From Fragilaria crotonensis (Eukaryota > Bacillariophyta > Fragilariophyceae > Fragilariales > Fragilariaceae), in the NCBI GenBank assembly GCA_022925895.1, contig JAKSYS010000213.1, positions 1-64,000 of the forward strand: a DNA stretch of 64,000 nucleotides, in the 5' to 3' direction. Shown piece after piece: positions 1 through 11,235 of this stretch; position 1 is the first letter of the stretch; each line of letters opens with the position of its first letter. The notes beneath the pieces are model-generated. The model ran no database searches and had not been told where the DNA came from. It was given only the letters and a program-made list of their open reading frames with translations. The translations under genes were made by a program, and so were the position numbers.

Positions 1-1331
1 CGTAAAGGAGGAGAGCAAAAGCCTCATCAGACACTGTTACACAAGTTCTTGACTGACTTTGTCCACAACAGCTTCAGATACCCCTGTAATAGTACTTTTT
101 CCTCCCCCAAACTTTCTTTCCGACACACATGAAACTCCCAATAAACCACTGAAATGCTTTCTTGTCAAGTTCATTCTCGCCTCAATTTTTCAAGTGTCTG
201 CATTGAGTATGGTGGGTTAAGATCATCTGCGTTGGCGTAATCAAGTTGACGAAGTAGTTCCTTGACAATCCTCCCACCTGCCTGCTCACAGCTTGATGCT
301 GCCAACAACACATGTCTTGTATATCCTCACAAATTCGTCCTCGTCATCTGGTTCTTCAGTTTCAAGAACAATCTTCATTGCTCTATTGAACATTGCCTCA
401 CTCGTAATGAACTTCATCTTCCTGAATATCATTCCCTTTACAACGACTTGAATTCTATCAACGATGTGCTTCTTTTGACTATCATGGGCAGTTCTGTATG
501 ACATAGCCTTTTTTCGGATATTATCCTCACCAGTTTGTCCTCTTGATCGACGAGACAGAGGACCGTCATCGTCAGTCAAGGAAAATCCTGAATCATAACT
601 GGATTCACTTCCAGACAAAGAAGCCTCATCCCTCCGACTCCATCGTCCTCGAGATCTGGCGCTACCACCTTCCCGCGGATGACAACGGTGGGATTCATGG
701 GCACGTTGACGTTGCCACAATCTGTCAGCAGGACGACCTCTAAATGGAGTGTCATCCTGCACCTGATCATTACCTCTAAATGGAGAGCGATGATCAGGTT
801 GACAATTATGTCGATGCCAATCATTAGGATTGTTTCGATATTGTCGAGATCCTGGGTTGCCACCTCTAGATGGAGAGCGGTGCCGATCATGAAGACCACC
901 TCTAAATGGAGTGGTGATCAGTTGCGTTACCACTAGCTCCAGTGGGAGATTGGCTTCAGTCATCAGTCCGTCCTTGATTTTGCTGGTTCCGCTGTCTCTC
1001 TTGTATTCCTTGATGTTGGTGAGAGCCTTCATTACCACCTCTACTAGATGGAGAGTGGTGCCGAGCATGATGACCACCTCTAAATGGAGTGGTGATCAGC
1101 TGCATTTCCACTACCTCTAGTGGGAGATTGGCTTCTCGAATGATCTACCTGGTCTTGATTTGGTGCATTTGGCTCTCGTTCATTTCTTCCTTGTGCTGTG
1201 CCTACCTGACCTCCTTGTTTCTCTTGCCATTCTTGCCTCTTGTCCCTCCTATCCTCATTCGGGTCCACGTTCTCTTCATTTCCTTCATTGTCTTCACGTG
1301 ATCTCCTCTTCCTCCCTGCCATGATTCTCAC
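1..1331 (-). pseudogene. Decayed mobile-element ORF with RGG repeats, running off the left edge
   Basis: On the minus strand a reading frame begins at the ATG near 1322 with a very polar N-terminus (GRKRRSREDNEGNEENVD) and passes through arginine/glycine repeats of the SPFRGN, TPFRGG and SPSRGG type. It then enters an acidic-to-basic region and a more ordered C-terminal part. The frame is broken at about 1080 (1331-1080 and 1077-286 lie in different frames) and again near 285. Below 285, pieces in changing frames still read like coherent protein (for example FQWFIGSF and, at the very edge, VSDEAFALLLY), so the gene continues outside the window. I recognise this as the type of repeated, transposon-associated hypothetical protein common in diatom genomes but cannot name a function. 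RGG boxes usually bind nucleic acid; that role here is inference. Confidence 0.45.
735..1099. repeat. Tandem repeats encoding RGG units
   Basis: The core ACCTCTAAATGGAG and variants recur near 736, 772, 862, 897, 1037 and 1075. A longer unit of about 178 bp is duplicated: the block ACCACCTCTAAATGGAGTGG starts at 895 and again at 1073, and the following stretch up to GGGAGATTGGCTT is repeated too. On the minus strand each core codes for a (S/T)PFRGG-like peptide in one frame only, and the copies lie in different frames. Unequal crossing-over within the array may therefore have helped break the gene. Confidence 0.75.
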
Positions 1332-2684
1332 TCAGGTGTGTGATTCCGTGTTGCACAAAGTGATTTTGTAATGCTCTCCTACATGTGCTCGTGCTCCTTA
1401 TATTTTGTGTTGCTGCGCCATGTTTTCAAACACATCCACAACCAAATTTCAATATATTGTATATACATTACTAGTGCTTAACAATTTGTACATACATCAC
1501 AAAGGCTGGTTGTACTTGTAATTCATATTTTATTCGTACTGATTACATTTCTATTCGTATCATACTACAAAGTGGTATGTAAATGCATTTCCGTTATGTA
1601 TCCAAAAAATGATAGTGTCTGCATTTGAATTTTTTAGTCGTTCAAGGAATGCTGGTTCGAGTGCCTAAGAAGTATAGTACATTAGTCACAGTGAAGAACA
1701 GTACTAGTACACTTGTACCGTGTTCTTGTACTAGCAGGTACGGCGGTACTAGCATTGTTCATGTTCAGTGTAGTATGTACCTGTAGAGCACACTGGATTG
1801 TGCATGCTGTATTGCTGTATTGCTTTGTTCAATACGATGATAGTGTACGTATTACGTACCTGTACGTAGTTAGAATTGTATGCATACACAACGCTGTGCG
1901 AGCCGTTGGTCACACTGTACGCTGTAGTATGGCGAATGGCGATACTTCCTGTCACGTCGACGTTGACGCTGTTGTGCATTTGTACTGCACGTCACACCAT
2001 GCTTGCGCAGTATAGTACGTCAATGTACCACATATCAGTGCTGGTCTAAGTACGTTTGCATTACATGTAATTTTGCGTGCGCTGTGACGTATGCGTGTAT
2101 TTTGACCGGGTCACGATGTGGTGATAGACTCTGTATCCGCATTTTACACCCTATCGGTCTCGTGTTACTACGGTGACGTTTTTCCGTTCCTCCATGTGTT
2201 TTGGTGGCAGTCATGCGAAAAACATTCGTGTAACTGCACGGTGAATAGTGCATATGATGCAACGATCGTGTCCACTCGTGTTTTTGCATGTATTAAGCCT
2301 ATATACATCTGAATATATAACATTACATACAGTGTTTTCTTACATGCATTTTCGCCTGTATTTAAGCTAAAATCATCACAATATATATACGTTGCATGCG
2401 TACAATTAAATATAGTCTTTTCTATGTACACTTTACACACAAAAGAAAATTAGCATACGTATTTTCTTAGTCTTACAAATTGTATGATCGAAAAGTGTAG
2501 TCCCAGGTAGTGTTTTGTGGGACTTTATTTCTTGGTGGACTTCTATGTCCTATCATTCCTATAGTGCGCGCATGCAGTCCCATTTCACGTCATGATGCTC
2601 GTGCGATAAGAGCAGTGGGAAGTGCACAAAACAGTCTCGAATGCGTGTTGATTGTTTCTTGCATCAATCACTTCGATCAATCGA
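1332..2684. other. Gene-free spacer with a GTAC-rich stretch
   Basis: No convincing gene is seen. About 1675-2060 is dense in GTAC, TACGTA and TGTAC words (for example around AGTACTAGTACACTTGTAC at 1701), the same texture found in host spacers elsewhere in the window. 2290-2480 is AT-rich and low in complexity. Short open frames here overlap each other on both strands and resemble no protein. Confidence 0.6.
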
Positions 2685-3196
2685 CTTCCATTAGAAGCCT
2701 TTGATCGAACTGTTTGATACCCGATCTGACTCGGGTTGTAACAAATACCATTGTAAGGAAGTAGATGCTCCGCGACAAGGACCTGGTGCCACATCATTCT
2801 CTTCTAGCATTTGACTTCCATTAGAAGCATTTGTCTCGAAGTGGAAGATAGGCAACCTGCATCGATCAGTTTGAGCATTTGTCTTCAATTTGAAGCATTT
2901 GTTTTCAAGTGTTGTACCTGATCGGACTCAATTTGGGACAAGTAGCTAACCGGCACTCCTTTGGGACAAGGAAGATCTGGTCTGCGAGGAGGTATTCCGC
3001 ATCGATCTCTTTTAACAATTGTCTTCCATTAGAAGCATTTGTTTGGAAGTGTTGGAAACGGATTCTGACTCGAATTGAAACGAGAACTTGGTAGCACTTG
3101 GTAGCACTTCGTGATTGACACAATTCTCAAGGACTACGAGTTCCTGGTTTTGCAGCGATCACTTTGTACAACAGTCTTCCATTAGAAGCATTTGTT
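2685..3196. repeat. Five spaced copies of CTTCCATTAGAAGCATTTG
   Basis: Near-identical 19-bp words start at 2685, 2815, 2883 (variant CTTCAATTTGAAG), 3023 and 3176, spaced 130, 68, 140 and 153 bp apart. Each is imperfectly palindromic (CTTC...GAAG) and is followed by a TTTG-(N)-AAGTG-like tail. They lie just outside the decayed transposon ORF that starts near 3506. Spaced short repeats flanking a transposase gene are what CACTA-type elements use as subterminal transposase-binding sites, so that role is a reasonable inference. No matching array was found on the far side, where a copia element sits. Confidence 0.6.
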
Positions 3197-3505
3197 TTGA
3201 AGTAGCTGTCATTTGGAACAGAGGGAACCAACTGCGATTGATAAGGATTGGCGACCACCACCAGTGAAACTGTAGTAGCTGTGGTAGGGTGTTCTCATTG
3301 TTCACGCACTGTCACCTTTGACAAAGCAACTCTCACCATTAGTGGAGTTGCTGTGAACTTCGAGACATTCTTTGGTTTCGAAGCCTACAGTAGGGTTGAC
3401 ATTACTTTGAACTGGCTCACCATTTAGTGGTCATTTCTTGGTTGGTGTTTTTCTTTGCTTTGGCACAGTTCGAAGTTGTTGCACATCGTGACTACCATCG
3501 GTTAG

Positions 3506-6500
3506 TTGGTGCAGCACTGTCCGTTCCTGCTTTGTGTGCCTGTGTTGTGCACTACTGCCATACGCCCTCCCATGTCCCACCAAACTAAAGCCCATTCTAT
3601 ATGGGGTGGCGGTGCTGCAACAACAACAAAAGGGCTGCAGTATCGAGTTGGTGCCAATGTGGTTGGTGAAGTCGTGCGGTTCCGAACGTTTCCGAGCGAA
3701 ACGTCCCGTCGTCTCATGGCAACTATGGCTTTGGCCATGGATATGCCCCGTGCTCTGATGAAGATGGAGGGTGGGGCTGTTGGGCATGTTGACATCCCAC
3801 ACGATTCTCCTGATGATGTCTCTGATGCTGACTGGTCCGATGCCGAATCGGAGGGCGGAGTGGAGGATGTGGAGGAGGTGGACGATTGGCTGGACAACAC
3901 CAAGGAGGGCAAGAAGAAGCAAAAGCCTCGTACCATTTTCCATCCGTCGAAGATGCAGATGGCACGCACGATTTCGAAGTGTCTACCGAAGCAGGATGTA
4001 GAACAATTTGAACTCCTTTTCAAAACATTTCAAGGTGTTACGGAGTGTCCGTCTGGATGTGACAATTGTGGAACTGATGTCAATGCATTCATAATCAAGA
4101 CTAGAGTTGGCTGTATCGATACTCTGGGCACTTCAGCGTCTATACGGTGTGGGGAATGTGGATTGTGAGATGTGTGATCAAATCAACAGTGACCACCGGG
4201 ATGGCAAGGTTTTCTTGAAACGTGACTATCTTGAGATAGTGATGATGGACGCTGTGTTGTCCCGTGTCTTGAATGCCCCAAGGCGTGTCAGCCACTGGTA
4301 AGGAGACTGTTGACACACCGGTCAAGTTCAGAGCTGAAAGAGCAGAATATTTGGATGCAGAATTTGACTGGAGGTTTCGTGCCTTTCTTGCTGTGGTTCC
4401 TGATGGTGCAACGTATTATTGCCACCGTGATCGGCGGAACCGGAGTATTGGGAAAGCAAATGAGGTTATTCCCATGGACACATCGTGGCTACGGGTAGTG
4501 AAGAATGTTGATCGTGACAGCAGTCGGTTTGCTGATGGCGGATATGTTTCTCGACTCTGGGATGGGCAACCATTCTGGAAATTCAAGATCTCGCGAGGTG
4601 AAGCGAATTTCCAGTTGAATCCCATTCCAGAAGAACCTGTCATGAATTTGTCCTGGAATGGAACCCTTCCGACGCTGCGTGTCATGTCAGCATATCAGTG
4701 TCCTGATGAATTGGGTCCATGTCTACCCCCCGATTTCATCAATGGAGAACAACATGATGGTGCCCAAAAAAAGGCACACCTGAGGCGTGTTTACAGGATG
4801 GCTCTCATGAGTTCGAAATCTGCGAGACGCGGGTGCCGTCACTATGCTCATGGCTATCTTCACCGCAAAATTGACCCAAATGAAACCTTGATCATAGATC
4901 CCGAGGATGGTGATATTGACATCCGGGTGGCCATCCAGATAAGACGTCCACCTTCGAAGGCAGACGCTAAAGATCCCACTAAGCATTGCGTTGCTCTATC
5001 TCGTGAGTCTGTGGTGCTGGTCCGTTACTTGCCACACTTGGGAAGCGGTGCCGAGAAGCTATTATCCAATATCAGGGATCACGCAAGTACTGTGCAAGGC
5101 CAAAACAAGCACTCTGCAAGGAACGGGCTTGGTGATCATGGTTCCATGTTTCCTTTGGGTTCACGCATCATGAAGGACAACATCACAAGAAAGCAGTATG
5201 TGACTTCCACGAGGTCAAAGCGGGAGCAGCGGTTATTGAAAGGGGCTGTCGTTGCATGCTCCAGGCTAGCAGCTGTAACCATCCCAGGAATTCTTCGGAT
5301 TATGCAGGATGCTGAAGAAGATGGTGACATTCCTCCCCTCACGGGAATGAACGGCGACTGCATGTTTTGTCGAATCTCCCATACAATGGATGTCAGTGTT
5401 GACCTTTCGAATTCAACTCACTATGATGTCAACGATGCGTCCCAAGGTTTTCCATTTGGACTGAGGATGAACCTGGAAGTACTCGCAATTGGTTCTTTAT
5501 TCTCCTAACGTTTACGGCAAGAGGCCTGACGGTATGGGTGGGGAGAAGGGTGCGATGTTCCATGGAGTTGCTATTAGGCTGACCCATGGAGTTCTTATCA
5601 GTTGGGATGGTCGGGTGATTCGTCATGGCACATCGGTGATGGAGCGGACTAAACATGTGTATGGATCATTTTTGCGGCAAAGGTTCTGTTGTTGCATATG
5701 GCGCGCGTATGGCTTTCAGGAAGGAAGCCATCAGGCGAAGGCGATCGAAGCGGCGACAACGACAACAACGACACGATGGGCCTGGTGGATTGTTGATTTC
5801 TCCTGCGATCAGTGGATGTCGTGACAAGGACGATGGTGTGGATTTGTTATCGATCCCCATTGCCAGAAGAGTAAGGCTTTCGGGGATTCTTCTCTGGTTG
5901 AAGCCAATGTGCTGGGAAACGATGATACGGATGAGGCTTTGGGCGATGATGTCATCTGTGGCAACGGCATTCTGGGGGATGACAATTCATCATGGAGTAA
6001 CCACAGCTATGCTGATGATGTCAACGACTCCACAAGTTGTGACATCGGCATGATACTTGACTTGACACCTGGAGGTGGACATGGATTGATGGGAGGGCTC
6101 ATGATCGATGTTCCGGATGATGACAGTTCTATTGAGAGTGACGCTCGCGATGACGGCTTTCACCAAGGTCGTCGTCCCCCAAATGATCGGTATGATAACT
6201 TGCAGAACAGAGGCCAGGAATATCCCTCTCCGAATGATGGGAAGAGACGATGGAATGACTTTTGCACTGACAGGGTTTCCAGTTATCCTCACAACGGCGG
6301 CTTCCAACATGGACATGAACGTCGTCGTCCTCCGAATAATGATCGGTATGATAACTTGCAGAACAGAGACCAGGAATATCCCTCTCGAATGATGGGAAGA
6401 GACGATGGAATGACTTTTGCACTGACAGGGTTTCCCGTTATCCTCACAACGGCGGCTTCCAACATGGACATGAACGTCGTCGTCCTCCGAATAATGACCG

Positions 6501-7108
6501 GTATGATAACTTGCAGAACAGACAAGGCCAGGAATATCCCTCTCCGAATGATGGGAAGAGACGATGGAATGACTTTTGCACTGACAGGGTTTCCGTTATC
6601 CTCACAACGGCGGCTTCCAACATGGACATGAACGTCGTCGTCCTCCGAATAATGACCGGTATGATAACTTGCAGAACAGACAAGGCCAGGAATATCCCTC
6701 TCCGAATGATGGGAAGAGACAATGGAATGACTTTTGCACTGACAGGGTTTCCGTTATCCTCACAACGGCGGCTTCCAACATGGACATGAACGTCGTCGTC
6801 CTTCGAATAATGATCGGTATGATAACTTGCAGAACAGAGACCAGGAATATCCCTCTCCGAATGATGGGAAGAGAGGATGGAATGACTTTTGCACTGATGG
6901 GGTTTCCCATTATCCTCACACTGACGGCTTCCAACGAGGACATGAACTTCGTCGTCCTCCGAATGATGGTTACTTCCGTGGAGGACAAGAACATCATTCT
7001 ACAAACCATGATTCTCTAAATGATAGAAAGAGGGCCTGGCGTGGTGATTGGCAAATCAGTCATGGTGATCGTGTTAACACCAGGGGGGGATGGCATCATC
7101 GCTCATGA
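3506..7108 (+). pseudogene. Decayed transposon ORF with a 2OG-Fe(II) oxygenase-like core
   Basis: Coding-like sequence continues through changing frames: 3506-4130, a frame-0 piece at 4107-4301, 4273-5470, 5489-5660, then a repeat-rich tail to about 7108. An acidic N-terminus (DDVSDADWSDAESEGG) is followed by a Cys-rich patch (CPSGCDNCGTDVN). The most informative part is THYDVNDASQGF near 5419, then LPNVYGKRPDG and GVAIRLTHG..ISWDGRVIRHG to about 5625. An HxD motif, a later His and an Arg nine residues after it are the iron and 2-oxoglutarate ligands of the 2OG-Fe(II) oxygenase fold. Two single-base deletions, in a T run near 5450 and a C run near 5508, separate the halves. TET/JBP-type oxygenases are known in fungal transposons, but assignment to that subfamily is unproven. 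The gene converges on the transposase at 10955-7349 and probably belongs to the same element. Confidence 0.5.
6180..6970 (+). repeat. Five and a half copies of a 155-158 bp coding tandem repeat
   Basis: The word GGTATGATAACTTGCAGAACA begins at 6189, 6345, 6500, 6658 and 6816, giving periods of 156, 155, 158 and 158 bp; a decayed sixth unit follows near 6968. A 156-bp unit encodes 52 residues starting RRPPNNDRYDNLQNR and ending near GGFQHGHER. Because two units are not multiples of three long, the reading frame changes between copies, so the array cannot be translated as one protein in its present form. Confidence 0.9.
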
Positions 7109-7348
7109 TTGTGGGCAACGGATGGGTGATAACATGCATGTACGCCAACATATGTACGCGCGTTGAGTCACTGGACGGGTGCAATTGAGTGAAGATGATT
7201 CTGACAATGTGGATTCTGATGATGGTTGGTAGTAGAGATGATTCGTATAACTAATTTATTTTGTACGAGACAAATTGATGCATAGGAATTCTACCAAGCT
7301 GATTACATTGACACATCAAGAGAGTCCATTGGGTCTGGCACTGATCGG

Positions 7349-10300
7349 TCAGTCTTCCTCTTCGGAGCTCTCAGCTACTCGATCGAGAATCGTTTTCTCA
7401 TACTGCCAGTCGATGAAAGATGTCCAATTGTCTGCCCATTGATCACGGCGGCGGGTCATGAAGATGTATGGACGAAAAGGATGAGTGATGCTCCATGCAT
7501 TGTGCATCCCATAATTACGTGATAAGTCGGTGATGACAACAGTTGGTCCCACTATGGAATCCACTTGGATGATATACAGTTTTGGCAAGTGCCATGACTC
7601 AGGAAGCAGCGATAGTCTATATGACTTGAAAATGGGAGGATCTTTCTCCTCCATGACTTCAGCTGCATCTGCTGCTGGTGTGACTCTGGCTGCAACTTGG
7701 TTGCGTAGTCGCTTCTTACGACGGCGCTTCCTTGGAGAAACATGCATGGAAAGCTCCTTTGCAGCCAACTTGGCTGCCTTCTCCGCCACGGTGTCAATGG
7801 CATCATAAGATTGCACGATGATGTACAAACCTGGCTCTGGGATGAACGCAGATTGATGGGGGAACTTGATTTGGCAGTTTGGTTTCAGGTTATGAAGGTT
7901 GACAATTGAGAGAATTCTAGCTGGGGTGGCTATGTCATCCCAGTCCACAAGGGCATGATCGTACCAGGGCTTGTCATCATACTTGGGGTGAGCACGGTAC
8001 AGTACACCTTTCGGGCAGGTATACTCAGTTTGACATGCAAGGGTAGGAGGTTCCACAGACGGGAGCAAGTAGTCGACCATGGTTTGCAGAACATGCTTAT
8101 CGATTATAAGCTGAGGCGGAACTTCGTTTGCTTTCTTCCTGTCATTGGATCGCCATGAACATTGGGCAACGCCAAGGGGAGTTGTGGAAATGGAATAGGA
8201 CTTTCCAATCCATGGTCGGCGAACGCTGTTTCCTTCACCAATGAAGTCATTCTGTACGGTAACTTCGGTGGCAACCTGTCGATTGGCATGTGAGATGGCC
8301 AAGTTCTCGGCATAGCGGTGTGCCGCCTGAATCTCATAAGTTTCATTACGCTTCTGTGTGTTCTTGACGGTCTTCTTGGCGATTGGGATGTGTGCAGATT
8401 CAGCATACGCACTATTGAATATCTCAGGAACCCCAAAGTTTTCAATGTCCTCTGCCATGTGAAGAACCAAGTGCATCTTCACAGTATTGTTTTTCAGGCC
8501 ATCATGTCGAGGTGCCACAGTCTTTAGCAATCGCAATAGATATGATGTTGCATAAATTGACCTCTTCACGCAACGACGGTCAATCTGTGGTTGCTTCATC
8601 CATGCCCACCACTCCAACAAGGAGGAAAGGAGAAGCTTCCAATCGGCAATGAAGTTGTCATGACCGGGATGCTTGTCTACCTGACCACCTTGGACAGCTG
8701 ATGCCCTTGCCCTATCAAAACCTCTCCATAGCGGGTGGTTTCAAAAGCGAGGAGCATGATCAGGAGAATGCCAGCATATTCGTGGCCTGGGATGTTGGAA
8801 GCCGAGGAAAAGTCATTTGTTGTTGTACGTGGAATGTTGCGGTCACTCTGTCTTACCAGCTGTGATGCTATGTCTTGACAGAGTCGACTGTACTTCCTGC
8901 CAGACACACTAGTCTGGCCAATTTGTTTGAAAAAGGATTTGACAACATACTTAAACCAACCAAGTAACACAAGATGTAAGATCTCGCCAGGACAGGCACC
9001 GAAGATACCACGATCAGAATGCGCTCCAAATCGGACCTTGTCAAACGCATTTACAAGCATGTGCTGAGATTTTGATTGCAGAACATCAAAACTCTTGGCG
9101 TGGACAAGTCTGTTGATCGCCAGGGGCTTCCTCTTTGCAAACTGCCGACCCTTTGACCACCCGCTTTTCATTGTGGGACACTCGCAAGCTCGGCATAACT
9201 GTGCGACACCACCGGTGCGAGACTTGTAATGACCACAAAGTGCATCGTGACCCTCTGTGTCCCCTATTATGAAAGGAATGTAGGGGTGGAGAACTGTGGG
9301 GTACGACTTCCCCCTGTACTGTATGTTCCACTTGATGCCCCGCTCTTGCAGTGAAAGAAAGCCTGATTGTTGGAGGATGAAGTTGATTTGCATGTGATAC
9401 TCGTTTACTTTCCATGTTGCATTGGTACATCTCTTGTACATGGGAAGAGGAGCACTTGCGGCGAGTTCCACAGCAATGCCAGGTTCTGCGGGCTGAAGAT
9501 CCTTTTAAGGGATGGATATACCCCAAAACACGCATTGCCTCAGGTTTCTTCCGAACATCATGTTGCATGAGCCCATACTGCATTGTAATGGGTTCCAATG
9601 GCAAACGGCCACTTCCACCAACATCACATATTGTCTTGTCGATTGCCAAAGGACATGCAATCAACATATCATGTGGGTTCTTGCAAAGGGAGCTGTGGGT
9701 TTTGAGATACGATCGACCAGTGTTTAAATCTCCGATTACACTACCATTGGGAACTGCATATGGATCGTGGTCGGGATTCCAATCACCGTCAAATATGTAG
9801 TTTGTGTCAGCATTAAGATGACGACAGGACAAAAGGTCAGCAAAAACAGCTGATGCGCTGAAATAAGCAACTCTAACTGACACGTCAGAATAAGGAAGGT
9901 AAAGTGTCTCCCATACTGGGATCAGCCTATCTCTGTTGAGACGCTTTGTTACCCTTGACAATACTGTCTTTCGAGACGTGATTGCAGTGTCACGGAAAAC
10001 GTGACCGCTGCGAACAGAACGATTGGTCCATTGCATAATAGCCTCGTATGCCTTCATTGGGGCACCAAGGTTGCTAAGTGTTTGAAGAAGATCAATCTGA
10101 ACCTTCTCCTCACGGGAAAATAGAGAAAGGTTAAGACCATTGTCGTTGACGGAATCGATGTGCTCCTGATAAGCTACCAGCATGGAAGAGTCCGGAGCAT
10201 CTTTGTCCTCAGATTCTTCCGCGGAGGATGCTGTTTCAAACTCGCGAATCGAGGAATCAGGAGCATCTTCTTGGTGGACTTCGCCTAAGACAGTGGGTGT

Positions 10301-10955
10301 CGCTTCGTCATCCAGGACAGGGAAGTCATCACATGGGTTCTCTGATGCGGTACCAAAGTCATTAACCTCACCACGTTGTTCAGGCGTGATGGTGAGGCTA
10401 TGACTGTCATTCCTCGAAACTGGGAAAATGGAGCGGCGAGAAGAACTCCGATGATGCAACTGCCTGGGGTGATGATCAGAGTCAACACCATCGGAGTCGA
10501 TATCTTTGGGGTCTGCTGTTGTATCCTCTAATCTCTTTCTACGCTTCCTGCGTCTGGCGTGGTTAGTGGCTGGACGTTTTCGTGAGCCTTCGATATCAAC
10601 AGAACACTGGGGGGTAATGGGAAAAATGACGTGACATCTGTCCGGCCTTGACCTCTCGACCACATGAGTAGCAGCGCTCCTTCTCTGGGGATGAAAAGAG
10701 ATGACTGCGCTTGCGGATACTTTGAGTGTGGTGTTCATTCATTGTTGGGGATGCTTTTGCATACAATAAACATAGGAAGGGAACATACACAGCAATACAA
10801 TTGAAAGATGTACCGTGGTAGCCATCAGATTGAAAAAGGGATACAAATACGTTCCGAATGTGGAGGCGGGAAGCATCATCTTGGGGTACCTCAGTGATGT
10901 GTTCAGAGATAGTAGGACCATACATGTGCATCACTTCAAAAAATTTGAACGACAT
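7349..10955 (-). pseudogene. TNP2/Plavaka-like transposase, frameshifted
   Basis: Four consecutive minus-strand frames read as one protein. 10955-10600 carries a zinc-finger-like CYSCGREVKAGQMSRHF with further His and Cys. 10738 to about 9500 holds a long acidic linker and then the transposase entry with ACPLAIDKTICD, GRLPLEPITMQ and KKPEAMRVLGYI. 9471-8677 has HPYIPFIIGDTEGHDALCGH and a Cys cluster LCRACECP. 8620-7349 has KMHLVLHMAEDIENFG and a basic C-terminus. The IDKT..D block followed by RKKP..RVLGYI and the GD...LCGH...CR.C block match the layout of CACTA/Plavaka DDE transposases. Frame breaks lie near 10610, 9500 and 8690, so the gene is inactive as read. Exact superfamily placement needs a profile search. 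Confidence 0.6.
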
Positions 10956-11235
10956 CCAATTTATAAATAGAAATGTAAAAGTATGTCCATATCAGGAAAA
11001 ATTGATACAGAAAAGTGTATAGATAACATACGAAACTGTTCTAAAGTATACCGTCTGTGTGTGGGTGTAAAACCCGCAAGGTTCTGAGGCTGCAGCCCAG
11101 TCAACTCCGTTCGACTGTCGATCTAAGTCTCCGACTACTCTACTACCGTCGACCTAGCGACGCACGTTCTCCAACGTCAACACTCCGTGTTCATTGCTCC
11201 CAGCACCCCAAGACACGCACCGCGTTAGTCTAAAG

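Larger units (their letters stand above)
2685..10955. mobile_element. Putative large DNA transposon, decayed
   Basis: I group the spaced repeats at 2685-3196, the plus-strand oxygenase-like ORF at 3506-7108 and the minus-strand transposase at 10955-7349 as one element because they are contiguous and the two genes converge with about 240 bp between their ends. The overall plan resembles CACTA-superfamily (En/Spm, Plavaka) elements. Terminal inverted repeats and target-site duplications were not found by eye, so the ends are approximate, and the right end may have been disturbed by the copia element that starts by 11236. Confidence 0.4.

Noticed and set aside
1713-2015. 100-codon plus-strand frame in the GTAC-rich spacer
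   Set aside because: Low complexity with overlapping antisense frame; no protein-like features.
3431-4023. Minus-strand frames of 170 and 173 codons
   Set aside because: They mirror the plus-strand acidic ORF; composition (Ser/Thr/His-rich) is that of an antisense shadow.
6180-6970. CRISPR-like array
   Set aside because: Units are contiguous 156-bp coding repeats without unique spacers, in eukaryotic DNA.
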